From Trichomonas vaginalis G3 (Eukaryota; Parabasalia; Trichomonadida; Trichomonadidae): a stretch of 64,000 nt of DNA. The notes beneath the pieces are model-generated. The model worked only from the letters and a program-made list of their open reading frames with translations, did not search any database and had not been told where the DNA came from. Below are positions 9,958 through 20,033 of the stretch, piece after piece; position 1 is the stretch's first letter, and the number at the start of each line of letters is the position of its first letter. The stretch lies in the NCBI RefSeq assembly GCF_026262505.1, contig NC_067207.1, forward strand, positions 24,830,082-24,894,081, written 5' to 3'. The translations under genes and the position numbers were made by a program.

Positions 9958-12246
9958 ATGATTAAACAACAGCAACTTAAGGCGCAAAGCGCCCAGGTCT
10001 TCAGACCATTACATACGCCACATATGCATATAATTCAAAGACGGCAGAACAAACGCAAAGGTTGAAATATGGAGATTTGGAGATAGTATTGAAAAATGAC
10101 CATTTCGAATTCGTTTGCAAAGGTGTGCAGTGATATCAAATATAAAGAAATTTTATTTATGAATTCAAAAAATTAAAGGAATAACGGATGATATAACATC
10201 AATTCCACCAGAAGAACAGAGATATTACGCATTAAATGCATTTCCTAAAGTTTTGAAGATTGGAAGATTTAATTTAAATGAGGAATTCATAGAAGGTTTC
10301 CTAAATGACATAATGAAGAAGGTGGATAAGGAATATGTGGATAGTGAGTTAATGAAGAAAGTAGATAAGGAATATGTTAATACTAAATTAAATAAGAAGG
10401 TAGATAAGGAATACGTTAATACTGAATTAATGAAAAAAGCAGATAAGGAATACGTTAATACTGAATTAAATAAGAAAGCAGATTTAGTTTATGTAAATAC
10501 CGAGTTAAATAAGAAGGCAAATTTGGTTTATGTTGATGAAAAAGATAATGAAATTAAAGAAAAGGTTGAATGGTATCATGAATGGACATTGGAGACTTTT
10601 AAAGTTAAAGCTGATACAGAATGGGTTTCAGGATGTTTAGACCTTAAAGCAGATAAAACTTATGTTAATACTGAATTAAATAAGAAAGCAGATAAAACTT
10701 ATGTTAACGATGAGTTAGAGAAGAAAGCAGATAAGGAAAAAGTTATTTCATTCATTAATACTGAGTTAGCAAAGAAAGCTGATATATCATTTGTTAATGA
10801 AGAAATAAAACAATCAGAGGTCTATTTTACTCCACCATTTTTAAATTTTATGAAATCATCAGATAAAACCTTTGATATAGATTCTTTTGAATGGATATGT
10901 TATGATGGAGTGACCATGTATTTTTATTTTATACAGCTGGAGTGCTTTATTATTTTAAAACAAATGATTTTAAAAACTATGAATCATTTACTCCATCTGT
11001 TTGGAATCCTGATACACGAAAGCCAATCATTAATCCAAGAATTTTATATGTTGAATATAATAACGGTAAATTTATGGGAATGATAACGGTTGGAGATGAT
11101 TTTTGCCCTTGTTATTCATTCGATTGTATCCAATGGTTCAAATGTAATTTAAATCAAGATGCTAAATTTAAATATCCAAATAATCCTATTAGATGTGTTA
11201 ATAATAAATGGGTACTAATTTATGAAGTCAATCAAATTTTCATTAGTGAGGATGGGATAAATTATTATATGTTTAGTATGATGTCATCAGATTTGGAAAT
11301 TGATTATACAAGTAAGTGGTATTACATTAACAGCATGTATTTTATCCTACAAAATGATAAAATTTATAGATCATCTTCAATACCACAAGGTCGTTTTGAA
11401 CAAATTTTTCAAGCTGATGGAGACATTGAAGCTTTATGTTATGGATCAAATGTTTATGTTCTCGTTTCAGGTGGAATGGTCTATTCATATCCTGTAAGTT
11501 ATAACAGACATATTTATTTATCACAGGATTTATCAAATTGGGAATTGGTTTATTCATTCACTCCAAAACTTACTCGAAATTATAGATTTACTAATTTATT
11601 TTATATTGATGGGTATTTCATTGCTTTAGGATGTGGTGATTTAGTAAATATCAGTAGTGATGGAAGAACTTGGTCTGAAATCACAAAATTTCAAGATGTT
11701 AGAAAAGCAATTTTCAAAAATAATACGTTAATATTGATAACAAGACCAGTTTTAAATACTCACCCAGTTTCAATATTATATAATAAATTCAATATTCATA
11801 ATGGATTAAATACAATTCTTGAGATGATTTACCCCATTGGTTCAATATATACATCAATGAATTCAACAAATCCAGCTGATGTATTCGGTTTCGGTACATG
11901 GCAGCAGATTGTAGATAAATTCTTATACTGTGCTAACTCTTCAAAGCAAACAGGAGGCTCAAAGAAAATTAAAGAAGCAAACTTACCTGCGCACACTCAT
12001 ACAGGAACGACAAACTTTTCTGGCGACCATAGCCACTCATTAAGAGACCACCCATTATACAACTCAGACTATAAAGCTGGCAATGACGTTTTATCTCCAT
12101 CTTATAACAATTCAGCAAAAAAGACTTTTCGACCAACTGAACCAGGAGGAAATCATGTCCATACTTTCACAACAAATCCAACAGGCTCGGGTGAAGATTA
12201 CATGCCACCTTATATGACAATTTATGCATGGTTTCGTGTTCAATGA
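9958..12246 (+). pseudogene. Phage tail-fibre-like protein with collar-type tip (Polinton), broken
   Basis: The central part carries about nine near-identical repeats of the form KKADKEYVNTEL (about 17 residues each), the kind of short heptad-like repeat that builds trimeric fibre shafts. A beta-rich region with repeating W/F-x-S segments (DLSNWELVYSF, GRTWSEITKF) follows. The last 130 residues hold a tip of phage tail-collar type: MIYPIGSIYTSMNSTNPADV, FGTWQQI, GGSKKI, LPAHTHTGTT, and a second H-rich strand (NHVHTFTT) before the C-terminal Y-M-x-IYAW. In phages such tips bind host surfaces. A host-attachment fibre on a Polinton particle is the inferred role. Broken, about three breaks. Confidence 0.7.
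9981..10007. repeat. GC-rich double-hairpin motif 1
   Basis: Two perfect hairpins back to back: stem GGCGC/GCGCC with loop AAA (9981-9993), a CA spacer, then stem GGTC/GACC with loop TTCA (9996-10007). It lies in AT-rich coding sequence of the fibre locus. Inverted, it matches the motif at 14371-14398 at about 25 of 28 positions. Confidence 0.8.
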
Positions 12247-12255
12247 ACGCTCAAT

Positions 12256-12270
12256 GTTTGTTTCACAAAC
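12256..12270. terminator. Hairpin just after the fibre gene
   Basis: Stem GTTTGT/ACAAAC with loop TTC, ten bases after the fibre stop codon and before the next gene's start motif. It could mark a transcript end, but trichomonad terminators are not defined this way, so the role is a guess. Confidence 0.3.
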
Positions 12271-12289
12271 TTTAGAACGGCATAATTTA

Positions 12290-12301
12290 AATTTTTATTT
12301 T
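12290..12301 (+). promoter_or_regulatory. Polinton start motif before the 46-aa gene
   Basis: AATTTTTATTTT, seven bases before the ATG at 12309. The same type of motif stands before most genes of the element on both strands. Confidence 0.5.
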
Positions 12302-12308
12302 AGTATAA

Positions 12309-12449
12309 ATGAAGATTCTACCATATGGTGTTATTGGAAGAGATAAAGATGGAAACCCAATATTTGATCCAAAGTTAAAATTAAAGTTACTGAAACCAAA
12401 ACAGGATGAAAAAGAGAAAAATGAGAAAATGAGAAAGAAAAAAATTTAA
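12309..12449 (+). CDS. Small Polinton protein (46 aa)
   Basis: 46 residues: MKILPYGVIGRDKDGNPIF followed by a lysine-rich tail. Too short for family assignment. Supported by the shared upstream motif, an ATG in the same spacing as its neighbours, and the next gene following after only 26 bp. A basic virion or regulatory peptide is possible. Confidence 0.5.
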   Translation: MKILPYGVIGRDKDGNPIFDPKLKLKLLKPKQDEKEKNEKMRKKKI

Positions 12450-12457
12450 ATTATGCA

Positions 12458-12470
12458 ATTTTATTTTTAT
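12458..12470 (+). promoter_or_regulatory. Polinton start motif before the 59-aa gene
   Basis: ATTTTATTTTTAT, five bases before the ATG at 12476; same pattern as at 12290 and 12667. Confidence 0.5.
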
Positions 12471-12475
12471 CATAA

Positions 12476-12655
12476 ATGACAAAATTAATTAAGCCAACTA
12501 TTTCTAAATTAATGATACCAATGAAATCATTTCATGGAGTACTTATCCCAGGTTCTTCACAATTAGCCGGGGCAAGTGTTGTGGCTCAAGGTGGAACATT
12601 AGCGAATCCATTCAAATTAACTAAAGATGAACTTAATAAAATGATGATAAAATAA
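12476..12655 (+). CDS. Small Polinton protein (59 aa)
   Basis: 59 residues, MTKLIKPTISKLMIPMKSF then a glycine/alanine-rich stretch (GSSQLAGASVVAQGGTLANP). Not recognised. The hydrophobic, small-residue composition recalls minor virion peptides of the same element. It has the shared start motif and sits in a row of three small co-oriented genes. Confidence 0.5.
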   Translation: MTKLIKPTISKLMIPMKSFHGVLIPGSSQLAGASVVAQGGTLANPFKLTKDELNKMMIK

Positions 12656-12666
12656 ATGATAACAAA

Positions 12667-12679
12667 ATTTTATTTTTAT
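12667..12679 (+). promoter_or_regulatory. Polinton start motif before the 61-aa gene
   Basis: ATTTTATTTTTAT, four bases before the ATG at 12684; the identical 13-mer also precedes the 59-residue gene. Confidence 0.5.
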
Positions 12680-12683
12680 ATAA

Positions 12684-12869
12684 ATGGATACCCCACAAGC
12701 TCAAAATTTACCACGAATCATAACAAGGGAGGAAATGATAAAAATGATGCAAGAACGAATTAAAAACAACAAACCACGAAAACCGAGAAGATGCGGTTAT
12801 GCAGTAATGATGGAAAGAAGAACCCAGAAGGGTTCGGCGTCTCGAAGAGACGTTGTCGAAGAGGAATAA
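12684..12869 (+). CDS. Small basic Polinton protein (61 aa)
   Basis: 61 residues, with a helix (REEMIKMMQERIKNNK), an arginine/proline cluster (KPRKPRR) and a tail RRTQKGSASRRDVVEEE. The tail is encoded largely by the double-hairpin motif at 12820-12852, which therefore adds coding sequence to this frame. Not recognised; basic nature fits nucleic-acid binding. It is the last of three small co-oriented genes and is convergent with the 106-residue gene. Confidence 0.5.
   Translation: MDTPQAQNLPRIITREEMIKMMQERIKNNKPRKPRRCGYAVMMERRTQKGSASRRDVVEEE
12820..12852. repeat. GC-rich double-hairpin motif 2
   Basis: Stem GAACCC/GGGTTC with loop AGAA (12820-12835), GG spacer, then stem CGTCTC/GAGACG with loop GAA (12838-12852). 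Both stems are perfect 6-bp. A weaker AACCG/CGGTT pairing lies just upstream (near 12781-12797). The motif sits near the end of the 61-residue gene and keeps its frame. Confidence 0.8.
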
Positions 12870-12872
12870 AAA

Positions 12873-13193
12873 TTAAATTTGGATTGAGTTTAAAAATTCA
12901 TCTTTATTAAATTCATCTCTTCCAATCAATTTATTTATTCTATTAAATTCTTTTATTTTTGCTTCACTCAGTTTAAGGATTGAACGGTAAGTTTCTAATT
13001 TTTCGATTATTTCTTTCCTCTCTTTATCGTTTTCAATTACTTTAGTTTTATGGGCATCAGCCCCACCGCATTGCGGCTTCTTTTTGTAATAGCATATTTT
13101 TGATTTAATTCTGTTTAGTTTCTTTTTATATTCATTGTCTGGACTCTGAATCTTAATTGAATCAGGACTCTTGGCTGCTTTGTTGTCACTCAT
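12873..13193 (-). CDS. Polinton protein of unknown function (106 aa)
   Basis: 106 residues, lysine-rich and mostly helical, with a long helical C-terminal half (ERKEIIEKLETYRSILKLSE). The central KKPQCGGADAHKTK is encoded by the double-hairpin motif at 13052-13076, in frame. Not recognised. It starts 1 bp outside the usual spacing of the element motif, with leader TTCGTAAGAAATG as in the gene at 3147. It lies directly upstream of and co-oriented with none of the small genes but is followed on the same strand by the integrase on its 5' side. Looks whole. Confidence 0.55.
   Translation of the reverse strand: MSDNKAAKSPDSIKIQSPDNEYKKKLNRIKSKICYYKKKPQCGGADAHKTKVIENDKERKEIIEKLETYRSILKLSEAKIKEFNRINKLIGRDEFNKDEFLNSIQI
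13052..13076. repeat. GC-rich double-hairpin motif 3
   Basis: Stem GGGC/GCCC with loop ATCA (13052-13063), CA spacer, stem CCGC/GCGG with loop ATT (13066-13076), followed by CTTC. Its right half and trailing bases match the motif at 17904-17929 (GCGGCTTC shared), in the same orientation. Confidence 0.75.
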
Positions 13194-13212
13194 TTCTTAC
13201 GAAATAAAAAAA

Positions 13213-14805
13213 TTAAATATTATTTAAATATAATGGAGTAATAAAATAAATCGGAATTTCTATTAATTTATTGTCAACTTCAACTAATGCATTGCCGTTA
13301 ATATATCTAACAAATTCAGCTATTGTGTCAAATCTTCGTCTTCTTTTTGTCATTGATTTATTAGTTTTTCCATAATCGAGATGAATCAAAACTTTATCCC
13401 CTTGTTTAAAATTCATGAGCCCCGAATTAATTTGTTCACGTTTAACATCATTTAACCTTTCCATTTGCTTTCTAATATATTCCCATTCTTTTGAAATATC
13501 ATTTTTCATTTCCACTGGTTTCATGTTTATAGTTCTATGCCATGTATTATTGTAATAATATACTAACTGCTGTATGATGGAGTCATGATTTCCATCCCAG
13601 TATATCTGACCGTTAACCCCTAACGCATCTCTAAGAGTTCTCATTACCGCATCAACTATTTTATTATGAAACGTATATGGAGAAGATGAGAAGTAAAAAT
13701 TAATTTGTGGGAAATAATGAGCCATAGCTGCCTGAAATCCTTTATCACCATCACCCCTTATATTATCTACTCTTTCATGATCTAGTAAGTATTGAATAGC
13801 TCTTCTTGTTTCCTGTTCTGTTTTCCCTTTCACCGGAATGCAATATAAATATCTAGTGTTAATGTTAATGGCAAATAAATAAGTAAGGTTTCCTTTTGAA
13901 TATTCCAGATGATCGATTTCGTATGAATATGGATATGGTGCAAATGAAGGGCGACTAAATTTTTCCTTTAACGGTTGAATTTTCGGGTCAATTGGTTTAT
14001 TTAATATCTTGAAATCCTTTTTAAAATCTTTTTGCTTCTTTAATGTTTGAAATGGATATAATAAAGTGAATGATGAAGGATTAACTGAAGGAGGAGGAGG
14101 TACTGTCGTTGGAGGTTTTGGTGTTGCAAGTGGTTTAATTTTATCTGCTTTGATTTTGGATGATGAAGTTTTAGTTGTTGATTTTCCTTTCATTAATTCT
14201 GGATGTATTCTATTCATTTGTTTTAAATATGCTGTATATAAAGGTTTGATATACTTTCCCGCTTCGAGTTTATGTTGAAGGATGAATTCCAAAAGTTGAT
14301 CTTCATTTAAAAGTCGGGCTGAATATGGTTTAACTAATGAATCATAAATTAAAGCTTGTGCTTCATTTATGGTCTGAAGGACCTGGGCGTTTTGCACCTT
14401 TAGCTGTTGAACATTTGCTACTTTCTCTTTTGGTGTTGTTTTCGGCTTTTTCTTCTTTTGTTTTTGTTCCTTTGGCTTTTGCGGCTCAGGATTATATAAT
14501 TTATATAATTCATCAATATCTTTTTCTGTTAATACTTTATTTTTGAAATCTTTCAACTGTTTAAGTTGTGATTTAGTTTTTCCCTTTGTATATTCATTAT
14601 TTTTAATTTTGTCTTTAATTTTAGAAATTATTTTATCATGATATTTCAAAATTTCATTTTTATAATAGGAATAATAATAATCCATATCATCACCCGTTAT
14701 ATTGTTATTATGTTTTTGGAGATATGATTTTAATTCATAATAATTAAGAAAATTTTGATTAAGTACTAAATCATCAATTAAATTTTCTAAATCTGCGTTA
14801 TCCAT
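13213..14805 (-). CDS. Polinton integrase (retroviral-type, rve fold)
   Basis: 530 residues, looks whole. The N-terminal half is helical and lysine-rich, with a proline-rich hinge (TPKPPTTVPPPPSVNP) near residue 235. The catalytic core runs from about residue 300: EIDHLEYSKGN, IRGDGDKGFQAAMAHYFP, then FHNKIVDAVMRTLRDALG and YYNNTWHRTINMKP, the order of acidic motifs and the 'YNNTWHRT' region typical of retroviral-type integrases. An SH3-like C-terminal segment (FKQGDKVLIHLDYGKT, then RRRRFDTIAEFV) follows. The enzyme joins element ends to target DNA and explains the 6-bp target duplication. The gene contains the double-hairpin motif at 14371-14398. Confidence 0.9.
   Translation of the reverse strand: MDNADLENLIDDLVLNQNFLNYYELKSYLQKHNNNITGDDMDYYYSYYKNEILKYHDKIISKIKDKIKNNEYTKGKTKSQLKQLKDFKNKVLTEKDIDELYKLYNPEPQKPKEQKQKKKKPKTTPKEKVANVQQLKVQNAQVLQTINEAQALIYDSLVKPYSARLLNEDQLLEFILQHKLEAGKYIKPLYTAYLKQMNRIHPELMKGKSTTKTSSSKIKADKIKPLATPKPPTTVPPPPSVNPSSFTLLYPFQTLKKQKDFKKDFKILNKPIDPKIQPLKEKFSRPSFAPYPYSYEIDHLEYSKGNLTYLFAININTRYLYCIPVKGKTEQETRRAIQYLLDHERVDNIRGDGDKGFQAAMAHYFPQINFYFSSSPYTFHNKIVDAVMRTLRDALGVNGQIYWDGNHDSIIQQLVYYYNNTWHRTINMKPVEMKNDISKEWEYIRKQMERLNDVKREQINSGLMNFKQGDKVLIHLDYGKTNKSMTKRRRRFDTIAEFVRYINGNALVEVDNKLIEIPIYFITPLYLNNI
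14371..14398. repeat. GC-rich double-hairpin motif 4
   Basis: Stem GGTC/GACC with loop TGAAG (14371-14383), TG spacer, then an imperfect GGCG...CACC stem (14386-14398). It is the inverted counterpart of motif 1 (9981-10007), differing at about three positions. It lies in frame in the integrase and encodes the peptide LKVQNAQVLQT. Confidence 0.75.
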
Positions 14806-14829
14806 TTATATAAAAATAAAATAAATGTT

Positions 14830-15284
14830 TTAAGGGTGCCCACCTCTTTGAATCATAGTATCAAAACCATTATTTACATATTGAATCGCATCATTAACGG
14901 TTCCTCCTTCTAAAACGGTATCAAATGGTGGAGTCCAGATTTCCTGATGATGATCATAAAATCCAGCAAAATTAACCGTATTATTAGGTAAAATATGAAT
15001 CTCAGCGGTATATCTTCTATCTAAATTTGGATGCCTTATATGTATACCATTACTGCCCGGATAAAATCTCAAACCTTGATTTTGTTGACGCATCAAATTA
15101 TTGAAATTTCTTTCTTCAGGGGTGAATGTTCTTCTCCGTTGACGTTGTGGGTGGTGGTCGTTGTTGCTGCTGTTGATGCTGTGGTGGGATTTGAAAAATT
15201 CGTTGCGGTTGATTATTTGGAATCTGAAAGTTAAAACCATTTGGTATAAATCTATTCGGTTCCTTTTGTCTCTTCTGTGGCATT
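14830..15284 (-). pseudogene. Polinton protein of unknown function, broken
   Basis: About 150 codons directly upstream of the integrase on the same strand. The beginning is glutamine- and proline-rich; the later part (RFYPGSNGIHIRHP, then RYTAEIHILPNNTVNFAGFY) looks folded and ends RGGHP. Not recognised. A typical start motif lies before the ATG near 15284. Broken, about one break. Confidence 0.45.
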
Positions 15285-15339
15285 TTATTAAAAATAAAAT
15301 TTTAAATTCATGACTCAACCCCTACGTTTTTAAATTGTA

Positions 15340-18300
15340 TTAAATAAATGGCATACAACATCCATTTTCACAACATACAGCCTTAGTGTGTGCTCCTGTT
15401 AATGCAGTCTTACCGATTGTTAAGCGAGTCATTGACCCGTTTTTAAGTTGTAAATTAATATTCTGACCATCAAATATCACTTTATCATTTATTATATCCA
15501 AATAATTTTTAGGTGTTAATTGTTTATTTTGTCGTAAACTAACACCTTTCATTTTTTGTGCAATCTTTTTAAAATCACTTCCATCAATTGAACCGTTGAA
15601 TGATGTATAACACTTAGGGCATAAAGCAACCATGTTATCACCTTGTTTCTCAATTGCTAAACCCAATAACTTCTTCTCATGTGCTTTTTCTTCAGCTTTA
15701 TTCTTTAATTTAGGTTTAAATTTCTCATCAAAACAGAAGAAATCAAATGGTGCGAATTTGAAAATGTTTTTATCATAAAATTGTTTATCGGTAACAATTG
15801 CTTGAAATGCTTGAGTGTTAGGAAGATTTGGTCGCCAGCGATTGCCCAATAAGATGAATCAGTATCACCTTCAATGAAATGAAAACGATTAACATTCATG
15901 CATTTATACATAAAATCATAAATGAAAACAAATACCAGTATTTAGCATTATCTAAAGTGAAGAATGCCTCTTGTAAACATGTATCACATCTATAAAATCT
16001 ATCTTTAAGCATCACTTGATATGTATCTCACCTATTTCTCTTATGTTTTTAAACTTATTTGACATACATGCAACGCGTGCCTTCTGTGCATTCATTATTT
16101 TAGTCTTTGCGTAATTTTGCGTATTCATTGCATCGTAACCATATGATCCATTAAGTGAAATCTTGCAAAATAAACTTTTTCCTTTATTTCCTTCTAATTC
16201 AGCCTTTTGTCTTTCGTTCATAAATTCGTTCGCAAATTCATTAAAACAAGTGTTTTTCGTAAATGTTAAAATTGATTGAATATCATCGATGATAAAATGA
16301 AATCTGTCTATTAGATACCAAAGATAATAAGAAGAAAATGGTTGATATTGGTTGTGTGTTGATGCTAACTGAGTTAATTTCCTCTGTTTCTGGTCAACTG
16401 GTAGATTGTTTGATTTCATGTAATTATACATAAAACTGCCAATTGTTTTTTCATCTGTGATAATATCTAAGTTTCTTATTATCGGTAAAAAGTTTATGTA
16501 ATCATTAATGTATTTTTCATCAATGTGACCCTTTACTTCAGCCACGAATAAAGTATTTTTCTTCTTAATTATTCCCAGTGCTTTTGCTTTCTTTGTTGCT
16601 GTATCACAAATGATAACACCATTCAATCTTCCCGGCATATACATTTTATGGTCAGTATATTGAATGAAATCATGAGGATTAGATGAAAATGATGAAGGAT
16701 ATAATGAATTAAAATCAACACCAACGAAATGAGTCATAATGTTGGTGGTGTCCTCATTTGATACAGTTTTAGTTTCTGGACTATATGAAAGTTTATTAAT
16801 GTGCGTGATTCCTTTAAGATTAACACGATGTTGAACATTTGATAGACCACCAGTAATTCCATTACGGAGAATGTGATAAGCTTCAACTGAATCTAAAGTC
16901 ATTGGTAAATTATTTTTTAATGCATAATTTCTTAAATTGATTCTTAAACGTTGAACATCTTCATCTTTATTTGATTTTACGACATTGCAATAACAACACA
17001 TTAACTGACAATTTTCTTTGGTATGTGGTTTTTCATTATCGATTCTATCAATGTTGGTTTATTGCATATGTAAACGCTTTACCACACATTTTGCATTTAG
17101 ATGAAAGGATTAAATCGTGATAGTATTGAAAATCATCCATTGAAACATTATTTTTAGTATCCTTTCTGCTTTTTCATCTTGTTTCTTATATGATTCAATT
17201 TTATATTTCCAATACTTTTTCGTTAATTCAAAACTTGATTCTATCTCTTCCTCAGGATATTTTTCATTAGGATTAAAGTCTTTATATGCTAAAGCGTAAC
17301 GAATCATTGAAGCATTCGATGATAAAGAAAGATTATGAAGCATATCAATTTTATAAACAAATGTTTCTTCAATAATTTTATCGATTGGGTCAATCATAAT
17401 TTCAACATCTTTATTGCAATAATGAATAAAATATTCTAATCTATTCTTAAAATTTTTAGCATCATTGAGATATATTTGATAATCACTATCTGATATAGTT
17501 TCTTGAGTTAATGCTGAATAAAATGAATCTTTCGTGAATGGTTCCTTTATATAATTCTTCTTCGTAATTCTCCCATGTGATAAATTGATAAGGGAAAAAG
17601 GATTTAACACGTGATTTATTGTTTCCGAAATCTTGAGTGAATTGGTCTAATGTCCCACCCGCTATATAATTTCTGATGTCAATAAATCTCAATTCATATG
17701 GAACGTTTGTTTTCTTTACAATGATTTGCTTAAATTGAGAAGAGAACCCAGCATTGATTTTATTTTCCATTTTGCAGTGTTTAAATCACGAAGAATTAAA
17801 TTTAAATCAAACTTTCCCGAATTAAAACCTATGATATTCACTTTATTGAATTCCTCATCTAGAAGTTCTTTAAATGCTTCCTTCTGTTTTTCATTTAATG
17901 TATGGGACAAAGTCCCCGCCGTTTGCGGCTTCAATTAATTCATTGTATTGACTCATATTTGATTTACAACTAATGAACAGGTTGAAAATAAAAACTCAAT
18001 CCAATCAGAAATAAAAGAATCACTCGAAGTTAAGCAAAAATTCCTCGTATATGTTTTATCATTTAATTTAACCGTTGATGATACCATGAATGGTTTTAAG
18101 TAAGCGTTCAAAGTTGCACACTCAGAAAGTTGTAATTCTTCTTTAGTCTCTAATGTTTCGAAGTCAAAAGTAATATAATATCTTGTCGGTTATAATATTT
18201 CTGCAAATTGTGAGCTAATAACCACTGATATATCTTCTGTTTCGTAATATGTGGTGCATATGGTTGCTGTCTTTTGCAATTGAACGTCTTGAATTAATCT

Positions 18301-18795
18301 TCCATTATTTTCTTTACATTTCTCACAATGCTTTAAAAATCTTCTTTGGTTTTTCCTTTCTGGATCATCACGGATAGAATAAACTTCTTCTTTACAATAT
18401 GGACAAACTTTATAGCCGGTGAGTGCTTCAACGTCTGTTATTCTGTCAGCGTGAAGTTTTCCACATGGACTCTGTGTTAATAAAATATTTACTGTTTCAA
18501 ATTCTGGATCTATCATTATTGATTCCACTAATGGAAAGTCTACCTTATTTATGTCCACGTCTTCTGGTTGAGGATCACAATAATAGAAATCAATATTAAC
18601 ATTTAACATTCTCGCTAATCTCTCACTTTCTGATGAAATGTCAAACCCTTCATATGCATCTATTGCTTCATTTAAATAGCTTCTACGAGTTTTAGGATTA
18701 ACACCATCAGGAATGTTATAGAAGCGTTTAAATAACCTTCTACCTTCTGCTCTAATTTGATTATCATTCATTTTAGCTGTTCCGTTTTTGTTCAT
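15340..18795 (-). pseudogene. Protein-primed DNA polymerase family B (Polinton), broken
   Basis: Several polymerase signatures are visible in the right order on the minus strand. Near the start is a cysteine pair module (CPYCKEEV and HCEKCKEN). Exonuclease motifs follow (FDFETLE; IGFNSGKFD; YCNKDVEIM), then the polymerase motifs DFNSLYPSSF, KISLNGSYGYD and EGDTDSSYW. This is the set expected of protein-primed family B polymerases, which replicate linear genomes with terminal inverted repeats and a covalently bound terminal protein. The locus covers about 1,150 codons, a usual length for Polinton polymerases. It is the most decayed gene of the element, with roughly six to eight breaks. Confidence 0.88.
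17904..17929. repeat. GC-rich double-hairpin motif 5
   Basis: Stem GGGAC/GTCCC with loop AAA (17904-17916), one C, then stem GCCG/CGGC with loop TTTG (17918-17929), followed by TTC. It is related to motif 3 (13052-13076) and lies inside the polymerase locus. Confidence 0.75.
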
Positions 18796-18843
18796 TTATG
18801 TAAGAATAAAAATTAAAAAATAAATAAAAATAAAGTTTATTTT

Positions 18844-19948
18844 TTAAAGCCCATAAAATGAATTAAGAACACATAAATTTTTATCATCTGCGACGTGACG
18901 AATACATTTTAATTTACTCAAGAATGCGTACCCTGATACATTAAATCTAATTCCTGTCTTATTTAATTTCACAACTTTGAAAAGGAATGTATGAATAGCT
19001 ATAAAATGATGAGAAGATGTTTTATGGGTTGCTTCCATTTTTTCTGAAATAAATGAATAAATATAATGTTTATAAGTTTTCATATCTTTTATGTTCTTAA
19101 TAACGAATGGTATAGACCTTTCAACTTCGTCTTCCTTCGGTGCTGTTCTTTCATATGAAACATTATTGGTATCTTCAATAATGAAACCACAATCACACAA
19201 AATTTTATAGGTTCCAATGGTTTCTTTTGATATTTTATCTAATAAATCAAAAACTTTATCAACACCTGTGCATTTATTTAAATAATAATTTGTGTAAATA
19301 TCATGATCTTCTTTCTTAATCGTATTAGTTGCATATGTCACGTTTTTAAGAGCTTTTTTGAATTTCTCAGAATCTAAAGGGGTGAAAGTAAGATACAAGG
19401 GTATTTTTCATTATCAATAAATTGTAACTTATGTTTACGAATAAATTTAGTACCTTCTTCTGAAAGTGTTTCGTCTATTTCACCATCTAATAAATTTTGT
19501 GTTGATTCTGAGACATAATTTTTATATCTTTCTTCATGAGATTTCTGTACTTCTGATTCTGAAGCTGGGATATTCATTAAACCCTCTACTTCATTTTCAT
19601 TATATTTTTCAACTTCTCTTAATTCCTTAATTTTTCATCTATTTCATCTCTTATTTTTTTCAGTCTTTCAATTTCATTGTATTCATCATCTTTAATCCGT
19701 TCTTCATAATATTCAGGGAAAACATCAGGTTCTTTAGGTTTTTCTTCTTCAGATGTGGGATATAAGAAATTTATAACATCATCTTTATTCATTTTTCCAT
19801 CATAATCTAAATCATTTAATAACTCGGCAAATTTTTGACAATTTCTTAAATAATATTTATTAACTTCATAACCCACCTCCTCTAATATATCCTTTATTTC
19901 CTCGTTTGTGAATCCTAATTTTTTAACGTTGTTAGTTTTGACGCTCAT
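18844..19948 (-). pseudogene. Polinton protein upstream of the polymerase, broken
   Basis: About 365 codons on the same strand as, and 48 bp upstream of, the polymerase. The N-terminal part is helical and acidic (GFTNEEIKDILEEVGYEV); the C-terminal end reads CIRHVADDKNLCVLNSFYGL. That ending resembles a segment I associate with N-terminal regions of Polinton polymerases, so this locus may once have belonged to, or worked with, the polymerase. This is a guess. Broken, about two breaks. Confidence 0.45.
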
Positions 19949-20033
19949 TTCATACAAAATAAAAAAATAAAATAATAAACATAACTAAGTTTTAATTTTT
20001 CGTAAGACATGAATTTTTAAAGTTTATTTTTCA

